DNA of 64,000 bases from Gymnothorax reevesii (taxonomy: Eukaryota; Chordata; Actinopteri; Anguilliformes; Muraenidae), in the NCBI GenBank assembly GCA_029721435.1, contig CM056583.1, positions 91,860,720-91,924,719 on the forward strand, in the 5' to 3' direction. Numbering within the stretch: the stretch's first letter is position 1; each line of letters starts with the position of its first letter. The position numbers and the translations under genes are program-made. The notes under the pieces are model-generated. The model saw nothing but the letters and a program-made list of their open reading frames with translations, was not told the DNA's origin and searched no databases. Below, piece by piece: positions 12,560-24,191 of this stretch.

Positions 12560-14142
12560 TACAAACCTCAATTCCAATGAAGTTGGGATGTTGTGTAAAT
12601 TGTGAGTAAAAACAGAACACAATGATTTGCAGGTCTCATAAACCTAAATTTTTTTCACAATAGAACACAGATAACATATTGAATGTTAAAATCGAGACAT
12701 TCTACCATGTCATGAAAAATATTAGCTCAATTTGAATTTGATGGCAGCAACACATCTCCAAAAAGTTGGGACAGGGGCATCAAAAGGTTGGAAAAGTAAA
12801 AGGTACTCATAAAAAACAGCTGGAGGAGCATTTTGCAACTAATTTGGTTAATCAGCAACTGGTCAGTAACATGACTGGGTATAAAAAGCACATTTTATAG
12901 AGGCAGAGTCTCTCAGAAGTAAAGATGGGCAGAGGTTGACCAATCTGCGAAAAACTGAGTCTAAAAATTGTGGAACAATTTCAGAAAAATGTTCCTCAGG
13001 TTAAAATTGCTAAGATTTTGAATATCCCACCATCTACAGTACATAATATCATCAAAAGATTCAGAGAATCTGGAGAAATCTCTGTGTGCAAGGGACAAGG
13101 TCAGAAGGTCAATATTTGATGCTCGTGATCTTTGGGCCCTCAGGTGGCACTGCATTTAAAACAGGTGTAATTCTGCACTGGAATTCAATGTTTGGGCTCA
13201 GGAACACTTCCAGCCCAACACAGCTCAATGTGCAATGTACTAATGTAAGCTAATGCTGTGTCAAGCAAAGAAGAAGCCGTATGTGAACATGATCCAGAAT
13301 CACCGCCGTCTTCTCTGGGCCAAAGCTCATTTAAAATGGACTGAGGCAAAATTTAAAACTGTTCTGTGGTCAGATGAATCAAAATTTTCAATTCTTTTTG
13401 GAAACCACAGATGTTGTGTCGTGCGGACTAAAGAGGAGAGGATCCATCCAACTTGTTATCAGCGCACAGTTCAAAAACCTTTGCACCTCTGATGGTCTGG
13501 GGTTGCATTAGTGCCTATGGCGTGGGGAGCTTACACATCTGGAAAGGCACTATCAATACTGAAGAGAATATAATTTACAACAACATAGACAATGTCTCTT
13601 TCAGGGAAGACCTTACATATTCCAGCAAGACAATGCTAAACCACATACTGCATCCATCTCAACAGCATGGCTTTGCTGTAGAAGAGTCTGGGTGTTGAAA
13701 TGGTCGGCCTGCAGTCCAGACTTTTCACCAACAGAACACATTTAGCGCATCACAAAACGAAAAATCTGGCTAAGAAGACACTGGACTGTTGAGCAGCCAG
13801 AATCCTACATCAGACAAGAGTGGGACATCATTCCTCTCCCAAAACTCCAGCAATTGGTCTCCTCACTTCCCAGACGTTTACAGACTGTTATTAGAGGAGG
13901 GGATGCTACACAATGGTCAACATGGCCCTGTTCCAACTTCTTTGAGATGTGTTGCTGCCATCAAATTTAAAATGGCTATAATTTTTCATGTAATGGTAAA
14001 ATGTCTCACTTTCAAAATCTGATATGTTTTCTGTGTTCTATTGTCAATAAAATGTGGGTTTATGAGATTTGCAAATCATTGCATCCTGTTTTTATTCACG
14101 TTTTACACAATGTCCCAACTTCATTGGAATTGGGGTTTGTAT
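12560..14142 (+). mobile_element. Tc1/mariner transposon, full length but inactive
   Basis: About 1.58 kb bounded by TA and long inverted repeats of about 200 bp. The left end reads tacaaacctcaattcc and the right end ggaattggggtttgta. Both ends carry an internal gcaaatc/gatttgca block and a gatggcagcaacacatctc block, as expected of Tc1-like elements with long terminal repeats. A plus-strand transposase relic occupies the centre. A related copy lies at 46849-48436 in the opposite orientation. Confidence 0.9.
12985..13935 (+). pseudogene. Tc1-family transposase pseudogene
   Basis: Tc1 transposases cut and paste their element at TA sites with an N-terminal paired-type helix-turn-helix domain and a C-terminal DDE catalytic domain. 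Recognisable pieces here, in order, are IIKRFRESGEIS (the helix-turn-helix region), [13 protein letters not shown] and [10 protein letters not shown] (first catalytic part), then [20 protein letters not shown], and finally a tail with SPTEH and EQPESYI. These lie in different frames and are separated by stop codons, for example after the helix-turn-helix region and between about 13453 and 13492. No intact enzyme can be made. It is clearly a dead copy. Confidence 0.85.
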
Positions 14143-16030
14143 AAAGAGAACTTCCTGCCTGAGTTCCAGAATTGAAATGTGGAATTCTGCCGACTCGAAC
14201 AAAAATTTAAAATTATCATTGTGACCTAAACGGCAACTGGAAAGTCCAAGTCAAATAATCATTTAACGGTTTGTGACTTCTATCTTCCATGGATCGTGCA
14301 GTATGTCTGTGGAAATGGATCTGTGTTAAGTTGTATGGCTGGCACATTTAGGACGTTATTCTAAGGTCCTCGGACTGAGAACCTGGTTTTTTAGCATCGT
14401 CCTCATGAGCCACTAAGCTCAGATCAGATTTACTTCTTCTTGTGATGTGTCTCGAAGATACAATGTGTTTGTCTGGGCTCACGAAAATGAGATCTGGCGG
14501 GTTGGTGTTTTGAGTGCAGCTGAGGTGACCTCTCCAGTTACCCTGGATCACTGGTTCTCACTCTAGAGAGGATATATGGGACTGAACTGCCCCCACCCCC
14601 ACCCCCACCACCACAATTCTATGTGTTACTCCGCAATGTTTTCATTTAAAAAACAAATATACCAGATCTGTCCATACAATGGAATTTTTGCATTAATATT
14701 GATTCAATGTGTTTGAATTTTCTGAATTGCACAAGGGGGCGAGTGATTTGCCAAGGTCTGACAGAAGGTTTAATGACCCATAAGGAGTGACGAAGTGCAA
14801 AAATCTTGAAAGCAGATTTTTTTGCTTATGTAGCTCAATATAATATTTTCCTTATTCAAATTAATTTCTCTGAATGTGCTGTCACTGGTTTATTTTCCAA
14901 GAAAAAAAATGGACATGCTCCTTTTAGGTAACTTTTCTTGACTTGTAATTGCCTCAAGATCAACAAAAACTTAAAAACTACAAATAAACACTTTAAATGA
15001 CTAACTTTTTTTTAATTAAAAAAAAAATATGCAAAGTTATGGGTTTGTTTATGACTCAGACGGAGTTGTGCGCGGGGAAGTGAAATATTAGATGCTGCCG
15101 AACTACGCCATTTGCTCTGAAGGTGTAATTTCGCATCATAAACTCTAGAGGGCACCGCATCAGCCACTTCGAAGCCGAAGATCCTGAGAATGTGTATTGA
15201 ATCCTGTAAAAAGCTGTAAAATAGGCTACTCGCCGGTAAAAATAAAAAGGAATAGACGTTCATGAGGATATAAAACATCCCCATTAAAGAATGGGGCTAC
15301 TTCCCACTTATAGTAGATATAGTCATTGCAGATTCATTACATTAAATTCATTTATTAAATGGAGGGTAATTTCATAGCTACATTTTTGACTTCGTATGTG
15401 GAAACTCGACCCCAGATGTGATTGACTCTGTGTCTGAGGCGTCTGTTTTCTGGCCCGACTGCATTCCTCCCAGAGCTTCCACATCCACTTGACATCACTG
15501 AGGAAGCTTGTGCCGGATTGGCTGAAGGGAAGGACAGAAGGTCAGGAACAAAGCTGAGGGCGTAACGGTGGAACGAGGAGGGGCAGGGGGGGAGAGAGGG
15601 CAGGTGTAGCGAAAGACAGCACGGTGCATTCATGACCCCCACCCTGTGCTCACTCCTCTGCGGAGGAGCTGAGAGGAGTTCAGGTGAAGTGCAGTGACAT
15701 GTACCCAGCATTCCTCTGAAACACCACCCTTCTACTCACGCTTTTCTCTTACATATGCTGTTATTTTGTAAATACCATGTATTTGTAAAAATATGTGTCC
15801 CTATATTAATGTGGGTATGAGGCGATAGAAACAAACTGTTAATCCACCTTGAACACGGATTCTGGGCGAACAATCCGGAGTAACGGGCAGTGTGTGGACT
15901 ACAGTGTTATCCGTTGACTTCAGACGTGTCTTTAGTCCTGTATATTTCACCACAGTAAACACTGTGAGCTGTGAAACAGAACTAATGTTCCCTTTGGCTG
16001 GTGTGTTTGATTTTTCTAAATATCTGGTAC
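14143..16030. other. Unannotated upstream DNA
   Basis: About 1.9 kb with a short CCCCCA run near 14590 and AT-rich tracts. No gene is supported. Open frames of 90-118 codons have no recognisable features. Confidence 0.5.
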
Positions 16031-16072
16031 TTACCCCCTCCCCACCCCCACACAGGCTAAAGCCTTACGAGC

Positions 16073-16123
<51 letters not shown>

Positions 16124-16132
16124 ACACACACG

Positions 16133-16175
<43 letters not shown>

Positions 16176-16184
16176 ACACACACG

Positions 16185-16232
<48 letters not shown>
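16073..16232. repeat. (CA)n microsatellite
   Basis: About 160 bp of CA dinucleotides with two interruptions of the form cgtacacacacgcatacac, which makes it an internally duplicated compound microsatellite. Confidence 0.97.
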
Positions 16233-16234
<2 letters not shown>

Positions 16235-16347
16235 GCGCAGGGTGAAGGTGAAGAATTTCAGGAATGTTACAAAGCCGGAGGCTCCTGCCCATCTGTGACA
16301 GAGACTCGGGGAGGGGAAAGAGACTCGGGGAGCAGCAGCAGTGCAAC

Positions 16348-16650
16348 TCCACCCACCCACCCCCACAACCACACCTCTCCACCCACCCACACCCACAACC
16401 ACATCTCTCCACCCACCCACACCCACAACCACACCTCTCCACCCACCCACCACCCCTCACCCCCACCCACCCCTCTCCCACCCACACACACCCACACCCA
16501 CCCCTCTCCACCCACCCACACCCACATCCGCACCTCTCCACCCACCCACCACCCCTCACCCCCACCCACCCCTCTCCCACCCACACACACCCACACCCAC
16601 ACCCACCCCTCTCCACCCACCCACACCCACATCCACACCTCTCCACCCAC
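16348..16650. repeat. C-rich minisatellite of CCACCCA/CACCCACA blocks
   Basis: About 300 bp of ccacccacccacacccac and ctctccacccaccc blocks in irregular tandem order. A segment of about 108 bp is duplicated (compare 16437-16541 with 16545-16655). The complementary strand is rich in GGGTGG runs. Several overlapping open frames on both strands, up to 205 codons, come from the lack of stop codons in this composition and are not genes. Confidence 0.9.
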
Positions 16651-17599
16651 TTTAAACACGCAATTTTTTTCTGTACCCACACTCACAACCGCAGTAAATT
16701 TATGCGTGCCCCTGCAACCGCCCGCACCCGCATGCTTTTTTGGTGGTTGGTTGCGGGGGCCGGCGGACCGGTCCACCCACGCAGCTTTATGACACTTTTG
16801 CAGGGGTGGATCCTTATACTCTTGTCAATATACATGATCAAATGATCAGATCTACCTCATTGTCTGATATGAAATTGCCAACTGAACACTCATTTTCCAT
16901 GAAATGTTTGAAGTTAACATTTATTTATTAGTTTGTTTAGTTTGCCCTTTCAGTCAACAATTAGCATCAACAGGAAAAATAACATTTAGGCTTAAACACC
17001 GCAAGAATGAGAATAAATGGGGTTTCAGGAAATTGTCACAAAAATAATAATAAAATAACTACTTGGGAGACCCCAAATTTAATTATGTTCATTAAAATGC
17101 AGGTGTGTTTCCAATGTATAGACGTAAGACCCATTATATTTATAAAATACATCTGTTGGTATCCCCTTGCTAACGGACAAGCTACAGAGCAAATCACCGA
17201 ACTTATGGGTCACCGATCTCACAAGACAAGCAGGGGCTATTCATAGTTAGCTTTATCGATTGGAGATCACAAGTGTTCTCACAACAACCTCAAAGATAAC
17301 TTGCACAAATACATTAATTACCAGCGGATTTGATGGCTTCAATCTGTTGCGTAGAATAAATCAGAAATTGAGTTATTTTAGATGGAACGTTGGGATTCGT
17401 AAGAAATTGCATGGTGTGAGAAACGAGTTGCCTGTAAGTATGGATACCATTCTAGAGTCCCGCATGCATTTTCTTTTCCCGTACCGTTAATGCACGGGCA
17501 CTGACATTATGATGGACGACTCCAGGACGAGGAACAACTGAACCTATTTACGTCTACTGACAGCGACTGCAGATTTCAACGGGTTTTCGGGCGTGCCTA
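16651..17599. other. Unannotated upstream DNA
   Basis: About 950 bp of moderately AT-rich DNA with no recognised gene or repeat. Confidence 0.5.
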
Positions 17600-17770
17600 A
17601 GTTGCTTTCACATCGGATGCGAAACAAATTTTTGCATGACAAATTTCATTCAAAGTCAATGCAAAGACGCGAATACAGGCAAAACGCATGTATTCGCATC
17701 TTTGCTTTGACCTCTAATGTAATCTGTCACGCGAAAAATTCATTTTGCGTCCAGTATGAAAGCAGCTTAA
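17600..17770. mobile_element. Small palindromic (foldback) MITE
   Basis: The left end ttgctttcacatcggatgcg pairs with the right end gcgtccagtatgaaagcagc. Inside, tgcaaagacgcgaata pairs with tattcgcatctttgc. The whole segment of about 170 bp therefore folds into one long imperfect hairpin, as short non-autonomous DNA transposons do. No target-site duplication could be assigned with confidence. Confidence 0.6.
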
Positions 17771-19179
17771 CTCAAGTCAGGAGTGATTCAAAGTACTGCG
17801 GTATTTTCGCTTGTTAGGACTGTATGGCACACAGTGGAAATGAAAATTTCTGGAAGGCATGAATCTACTTTATTGCACCTTTCTGTGATGGACGCCTGCC
17901 ACAAGATGGCGGCCCGACTTGCACACTGAAATCGTAGCGTAGCGCCTCTAGTTCATATAGCTCGTTGCCTCAATGCGCGTCAGTTTCATTTGCGTCATTT
18001 GTCCCCTCTACATACATTTCGCAGTACCGAGGTATTCTCAGAAATAATTACGTCTGCAAAATAAGGCTGCAGTTTGAGTAACCTGCCTGACTCGCTAGTG
18101 AGCTAGTTAGCTTCCTAGCTAGCAAGCTAAAGTGATATCGAACTGTATACTGTTATAGCTAGCGCGCCATTGTATTCAGCTACATAGACAACTGGCTAGC
18201 GAGCTGAAAAGGCTACAGTTCGCTTATAGTGGAATGCAAGCGAGCGAGCTATTTGGCAAACTACCTTGCAAGATAAAGTGACATTGAAATCTGTAATGTT
18301 ACAGCTAGCATACCAATGTGTTTAACATCCTAACTTTCCTCATATCAGGAGGGCATTCACAGTAACTATCACCATGAATCATTAATATCTCTGCAATGAT
18401 GAAAATCTGTAGTGCCCAGCTTTCTTCACATTGTTCTTCAAACGTGTGTGTGTTTACGAGTGTGTGCATGTATGTAAGTGGGAGGTGTATGTGTCTGTGC
18501 AGTGCAGGTGTATACACTTGTGCGTTCGAGCACGTGTACATTAGTGTGTGTGTCGTACCTGCATCTGTGTGTTCATGTCTGCATCAGCATGTGTGTGTGT
18601 GTATCTCTCCCTCAGTCGCTTACCCGCACACCTGCGTCCCTCTGCCCTGTGTGTGGCCCGTGTGTGTCGGAGTCTGTTCGACACAGCATCGTTACACACA
18701 AGGGACACTCAGAAGGGATGCAGCTGTTTGGACCTCATCACTGACTCCCTCGGGCTGCACAGAAGATTGTGTTGCATCACAATCCTGACAGGAGCCTGTA
18801 AACTGTCCATCGCCATGGGAACTAGCCAGACCACGGAGAGATCATCTGTGAAAATGAATCACCACACTACATCCATGAAGGGAAGCCAAGCATTTCCAAA
18901 CATGCAATTCAACCATTAACAAACCAATGCATTTGGTTCACACCTCAGTTCTTTAGCATTCAGCCTGTAGGTCTGGCTTTGGAAACCTCTAACTCAGAGT
19001 ACTGAGTTAAGAGCAGGTGATAGCCAGTGTAGTTTAGCGGTGCTAATGATTGGTCCATGAAAAGGGAGGAAAATGGTGACAGCAGAGAGGGGTGTCAGAG
19101 ACCCAGAATGGGCCGGTATCGGTCTCAGTCTGACCCCATACAGGAGCTAAGGGAAGCCCCTATCCACAATGCTGTGACA
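17771..19179. other. Unannotated upstream DNA
   Basis: About 1.4 kb. It includes a stretch with many gctagc/gctag motifs (18090-18300) and a GT-rich stretch (18430-18600). Open frames of up to 130 codons come from the GT-rich part and show no domain. Confidence 0.5.
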
Positions 19180-19948
19180 GAGATGACCCAGCACCCTCAT
19201 TACAAGATGGAGATGACCCAGCACCCTCATTGCTGCATGGAGATGAGCCAGCACCCTATTTACTGCATGGAGATGACCCAGCACCCTCGCTACTGCATAG
19301 AGATGACCCAGCAGCCTCATTACTTCATGAAGATAACCCAGCACCCTCATTACTGCATGGAGATGACCCAGCAAGGAGATGACCCAGCACCCTTATTGCT
19401 GAATGGAGATGACCCAGCAACTTATTACAGTATGGCGATGACAACAGCACTCTATTTACTGCATGCAGATGACCCAGCACCCTTGCTACTGCATAGAGAT
19501 GACCCAGCCCCCTCATTACTGCATAAAGATGACCCAGCGCCCTCATTACTGCATGGAGATGGCCCAGCACCTTCATTACTGCATGGAGATGACCCAGCAC
19601 CCTATTTACTGCATGAAGATGACCCAGCACCCTTGTTACTGCATGGAGATGACCCAGCACCCTCATTACTGCATGAAGATGACCCAGCACCATCATTACT
19701 GCATGAAGATGACCCAGCACCCTCATTACTGCATGAAGATGACCCAGCACCCTCATTACTGCATGAAGATGACCCAGCACCCTCATTACTGCATGAAGAT
19801 GACCCAGCACCCTCATTACTGCATGAAGATGACCCAGCACCCTCATTACTGCATAAAGATGACCCAGCACCCTCATTACTGCATGAAGATGACCCAGTAC
19901 CCTCATTACTGCATGAAGATGACCCAGCACCCTCAGTACTGCATGGAA
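19180..19948. repeat. 30-bp minisatellite, about 25 copies
   Basis: Head-to-tail unit gatgacccagcaccctcatt followed by actgcatgaa. The first half is diverged and contains one rearrangement near 19370; the copies from about 19680 on are nearly identical. The period is a multiple of three and no stop codon falls in several frames, which creates open frames of 191-310 codons on both strands. They have no splice context or homology I recognise. The array ends about 1.4 kb upstream of the tacc1 start codon. Confidence 0.95.
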
Positions 19949-21000
19949 ACAGACAGACTGCTGAGGTGCAGCTGTGTGACCATCACTGATTCCAACGGTA
20001 AAAGCACAACAAAAAAAGAAAAAATACATTTCCCATGAGCCACTAAGTTATGACTCACCTCGACTCACTGTGAAGAGCTAATTGTTTCCAGACTGTTTTT
20101 CTCTCAGAAACTGTGAGTCTATGATACAGCTTAAAGCCAAAGGTGTGGTACTAATTTTTGTTCTAGGCTTGACATAAATAATCCCATCTTATTAAGATAC
20201 TATTGAGGACTGCAGGACTTTTCTTTCTCGCGAAAAACATCAAAACAATAATTTGGGAGCTTATGTTTTGGTATAATGCTGATACTCGTAATGTTTGATG
20301 TGTTCTGTTGAAGGAGACCCCCCCCCCCATTCCTCTGTGTGATGCTCTCTCTCCGGGTCCAGTGGTAAAGTGTTTCCTGATCTGGCTGCCCCTCTTTTGA
20401 TCTGCCGAGCAGCAGTAGTAACACTTCTGCAGAGAACGGTTTTCACCCGCGAAAGCAGAATATCCTGTTCCCCTGCTATCGTGGCGAATGTTTCTCAAAC
20501 GCTTGCTGTTTCTAAACCAGCTGAACTTGTGTGCACAAGCTGGAATGACAGGCTCAGTACACACTCAGAGACCTCCACACCAGCACACGCTTGTAGCATG
20601 AATGGAGCATGTAGAATTGTTTATTTGCATGGCCATTACCATTTTTAATAATAATAATTAATTATTAAGATGCAGTGCTCAACAGTGATTTTAGAACAAT
20701 TAAATACTCTTTTTTGCAAAGTACACATGCTGTACATATTCGCAAATGTTAAAACCATCATCTGATGATAGAGAAAGCCAAGCCAGTATATAGAATCTGG
20801 AGCCAAATGAACCGTCTATTTGAGACAGCCCAGTCCATCAATAACAGGACCAGTATACCAGCTCTTCATCCTGTAGGAGCCAGTCAGTCCCCAGTAACAG
20901 GCTTATCTCAGTGCTCCACCCCCTATTCTCAGAAAATAGACGAATCCTGAAGCAGAGAGGCAGCAGTGGGGCGGAGTTAGAGCACTGAGAGCTCAGAGCC
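19949..21000. other. Unannotated DNA immediately upstream of tacc1
   Basis: About 1 kb between the 30-bp array and the GA-rich probable leader of tacc1. No coding region is seen. Core promoter elements should lie near its right end, but I see no clear TATA box and cannot place a transcription start. Confidence 0.4.
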
Positions 21001-21359
21001 AGCAGGCAGCTGATCAGTGCTGTGGTATACAGAGCTGAAAGAGAGAGGGGGAGAGAACGAAGGAGTGCGAGAGGTTCGAGGAAGGATCGCAGGAGTCGCA
21101 GACTGTTCTCAGGTCTTCATACTCCTGAAAGGAGCAGGAAGAGGAGTTGATCTTTAATTCAAAGCGGAGAGGGGGCCTGTTGACTGGACGTGGGGTGCTG
21201 GTATCGGGAGCTGTGAGGATGAGGAGGGAGAGGAGGATGTAAACACAAGGAGAAACGTGGAGGTTTGGAGTCAGCTGATGCTGAAGCGCCTCACACACGA
21301 CCCTCGGAGAGAGGAGCAGGAGATTTAGCCACCATCAGCGCTGTGAGGCTGGCAGAGAC
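21001..21359 (+). promoter_or_regulatory. tacc1: Probable tacc1 promoter-proximal region and 5' leader
   Basis: A purine-rich, GC-elevated stretch directly precedes the tacc1 start codon. It carries two short upstream ORFs, at 21219-21242 (seven codons plus stop) and 21278-21328 (sixteen codons plus stop, ending 31 nt before the main ATG). The main ATG has G at -3, an adequate initiation context. The transcription start is not known, so whether both upstream ORFs are in the mRNA is inferred. Confidence 0.45.
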
Positions 21360-21508
21360 ATGTCCTGGTCCCTGCTGTCGCCCGTACAGTGGGCCAAGTG
21401 GACCTGGTCGGCGGTTCGAGGCGGAGCAGAGGGCGAGGAAGAGGAGGGGCAGAAAAAGGGGGAGGAAGAGTGCTGTCCTGAGGACAGGAGGGTCCCTCGA
21501 TCTGGGAG
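21360..21508 (+). CDS. tacc1: tacc1 exon 1 (start codon; conserved TACC1 N-terminus)
   Basis: TACC1 is a centrosome- and microtubule-associated adaptor that works with chTOG/XMAP215 and Aurora kinases and also contacts RNA-processing and chromatin factors. This exon encodes the first 49 residues plus two bases. The block [16 protein letters not shown] (residues 7-22) is the characteristic vertebrate TACC1 N-terminus and separates it from TACC2 and TACC3. A Glu/Lys-rich acidic stretch follows. The ATG at 21360 is chosen because the conserved block begins six residues later. The donor at 21509 (GGGAG|gtacag) leaves phase 2, and AG joined to the C of exon 2 gives the serine of a conserved SSDSEG motif. 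A long (GT)n repeat follows the donor by about 20 bases. Confidence 0.9.
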
Positions 21509-21528
21509 GTACAGAAGAGAGAGAGATT

Positions 21529-21598
21529 ACCTGTGTGTTTGTGTGTGTGCTAGGGTGCGTGTGTGTGTGTGTGTGTCTCTCTGTGGGTTTGTGTGTGT

Positions 21599-21650
<52 letters not shown>

Positions 21651-21685
21651 CCGTGCATGCTAGGGTGCGTGTGTGTGTGTGCAGA
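21529..21685. repeat. (GT)n microsatellite just after the exon 1 donor
   Basis: Interrupted GT repeats with a duplicated tgctagggtgcgtgtgtg block (about 21548 and 21658). It begins about 20 bases inside intron 1, so many gtgtgt strings lie close to the true donor. Confidence 0.95.
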
Positions 21686-22208
21686 GATGCCCAGCTTTTT
21701 AGCACTAAATACATGTTACAGTGCGGAAGCAGAAACGCAGCTCCCAATTACATACTGCGCTGAACTCAGTGGCGCCCCCTATTGGAGGGAGGGTGCACAC
21801 TTTGGTACACTCTGTACCCGTGTCTGATTCAGCGCATCATTTAATGAAACCAGCTGACTGACAAACTCAGCCAAGGGCCTGTGATTTTAATAATGCTTTG
21901 ACTAGCAAGTGGTCCTTAGTGACCTGTGTACATTTTATTTAATGAGCGCGGGCATGTGTATTAACTAACAGCAGAAGATCTGCGCTCTGTTGTCTTCATC
22001 TGAAAAACATCTTATTGAATTGAATTATTAAATGTTGTGTATTTATCTTATTAGTCAATTTGTCTAATGTGATTGTAGACAGTCAGCATGAGGAATTCAA
22101 GCTCCTAATCCACTTTATTTCATAACTGTTTATTTTAATCCGGTCTTTTCACTCTACTGTTTATACTGTATTTATACTGTTTCTTTTGTTGTCTGAGTGA
22201 TTTTTTTT

Positions 22209-22508
22209 ACCTCCGCCAACGAAGTTGGGGCAGAGGTCATGTTTTCGCCCCTGTTTATTCGTCTGTTTGTCTGTCTTTGTGAACAACATAACTCCAAAGG
22301 TCATGCAGGGATTTCTCTGAAATTTTGTGGGTGCATTTCTATTACATCAAAAATGGACTCTTGATTTTCACCGCGATCAGTGAAACAATATGGCCGCCAT
22401 GACGGCCATCTTGAAATCCTATGGCGTGCGATAACTCAACTTTGCTCCGACTAATGAAGATTTGGATTGTGCTGCCTTGGCGGAGGTTTGCACTCTGAGT
22501 GCCTCTAG
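22209..22508 (+). mobile_element. Helitron-like non-autonomous element
   Basis: A roughly 300-bp element that begins acctccgccaacgaagttgg and ends with the perfect hairpin GCACTC-T-GAGTGC (22490-22502) followed by CTCTAG and then T. A short 3' hairpin followed by CTAG, inserted before T, is the hallmark of Helitron 3' ends. The left end also forms an imperfect hairpin (acctccgccaac against gttggggcagaggt). A related left end is seen at about 37697. The 5' end does not begin with a clear TC, so the assignment is moderate. Confidence 0.5.
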
Positions 22509-22574
22509 TGTTTTATGTGTTTCTGAGCTCCTGCACCCCAGGACCAATGTGATGCTATGACTCACAGTAAATGA

Positions 22575-23203
22575 ACTGACCCTGTGACTCTAACTCTGAC
22601 CCTGACTCTGACTCTAACCCTGACTCTGACCCTGTGACTCTGACTCTTACTCTGACTCTGACCCTGTGACTCTGACTCTTACTCTAACCCTGACTCTGAC
22701 CCTGTGACTCTGACTCTTACTCTAACCCTGACTCTGACCCTGTGACTCTGACTCTAACCCTGACTCTGACCCTGTGACTCTGACTCTTACTCTAACCCTG
22801 ACTCTGACCCTGTGAATCTGACTCTAACTCTGACTCTGACCCTGTGACTTTGACTCTAACCCTGACTCTGACCCTGTGACTCTGACTCTTACTCTAACCC
22901 TGACTCTGACCCTGTGACTCTGACTCTAACCCTGACTCTGACCCTGTGACTCTGACTCTTACTCTAACCCTGACTCTGACCCTGTGACTCTGACTCTAAC
23001 CCTGACTCTGACCCTGTGACCCTGACTCTAACCCTGACTCTGACCCTGTGACTCTGACTCTAACTCTAACCCTGACTCTGACCCTGACTCTGACTCTTAT
23101 GCTAACCCTGACTCTGAGACTCTGACTCTTACTCTAACCCTGACTCTGACCCTGTGACTCTGACTCTAACTCTGACTCTGACCCTGTGACCTGATTCTGA
23201 CTC
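22575..23203. repeat. Telomere-like minisatellite of GACTCT/GACCCT/CTAACCCT blocks
   Basis: About 630 bp built from hexamer-like blocks (gactct, gaccctgt, gactcttactctaaccct) arranged in alternating 32- and 38-bp supra-units. The ctaaccct steps resemble, but are not, the vertebrate telomere unit. It is likely an expanded hexamer array. Confidence 0.9.
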
Positions 23204-24191
23204 GTGCAGTGTCACAATGATGCAGTTTGAGATAATCAAATGAAAGATGATATAAGTCAGTGTTAAAATGAAAGTTGAGAGGCCTGTCCCCACGATTCCG
23301 TAAAGTAGCTCACTCTCACCGTCCCGTCGCTGCCCTGAGAAGGGTTTAAACAGAGCTGTGAATCCAAACTTCCCTCCCTCTGCTCCACATCAGGTCAGAG
23401 AGGACGGAAAATGAATGGGAGTCCATGGGCCTGGGGATCACTCGTTTGCTATTCAGCCTGCCTTGTCTACGCTGAGAAATCAAACAAGTCACACAATCAA
23501 AGGAGAACAAAGCATTGAACATGGTGCATATAATGCATGTACATTCCAGAACACACTTCTGAAACTCTGGATCAATACAGATCTGTGGATCTGGTCCTGA
23601 TTGCAGAGTGGAAAAATTATGATTGTCCCGGAGGTTTCTGATCAGGGCCACCGATGTCAGGGCATGAGTTGAGTTTATGGATAGTAGAAATCATGAGGAC
23701 CAAGTCGCTGTGAAATCTTTTGTGACGAGTGAAACGAAGTACGGACATGAGCACGTTTCACACTCTTCAGCTGGATGGCGGGTTCACCCTGAGAACAGAC
23801 ACCAGAACAGCTGCAAAGTGTTTACACCACTAACAGCTTGGCCTTCAGTCCAGGAGCTCACAGTCAGGAGCACTGGAGGCAGCGCAGGTCCAAAGCCATG
23901 CGGAGATGCTTGACCTGGACCATGCAGATCATAGCTTACATTCCCTGTGAATGTTCCCGAGCCCATGGGCTTAAAAACACCATGAATAGATGCTACTAGA
24001 TTGGAGCAAACTTTCACAATGTGATGTGTATCCGAGCACAACAAATCTTTGGCTATTACGAATCTGTATGATTGACTTTAAATGTGGATGCAAATTCCAA
24101 ACTACGAAGGGTTTGAAAATGAAAAAAGGGAAAACCAATAAAAGGTATTGACAGACATATTTAATCACCACCATGTTCACTAGAATATGGT

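Noticed and set aside
16031..16845. Several overlapping open frames of 104-205 codons
   Set aside because: Low-complexity CA and CCACCC sequence has almost no stop codons. The predicted peptides are only His/Pro/Thr or Gly/Val/Trp runs.
18396..18919. Open frames of 88-130 codons
   Set aside because: They are driven by a GT-rich stretch that yields Cys/Val runs. No gene feature is present.
19057..20029. Open frames of 310, 234 and 191 codons on both strands
   Set aside because: They are products of the 30-bp array, whose unit lacks stops in several frames. Equal openness on both strands argues against coding.
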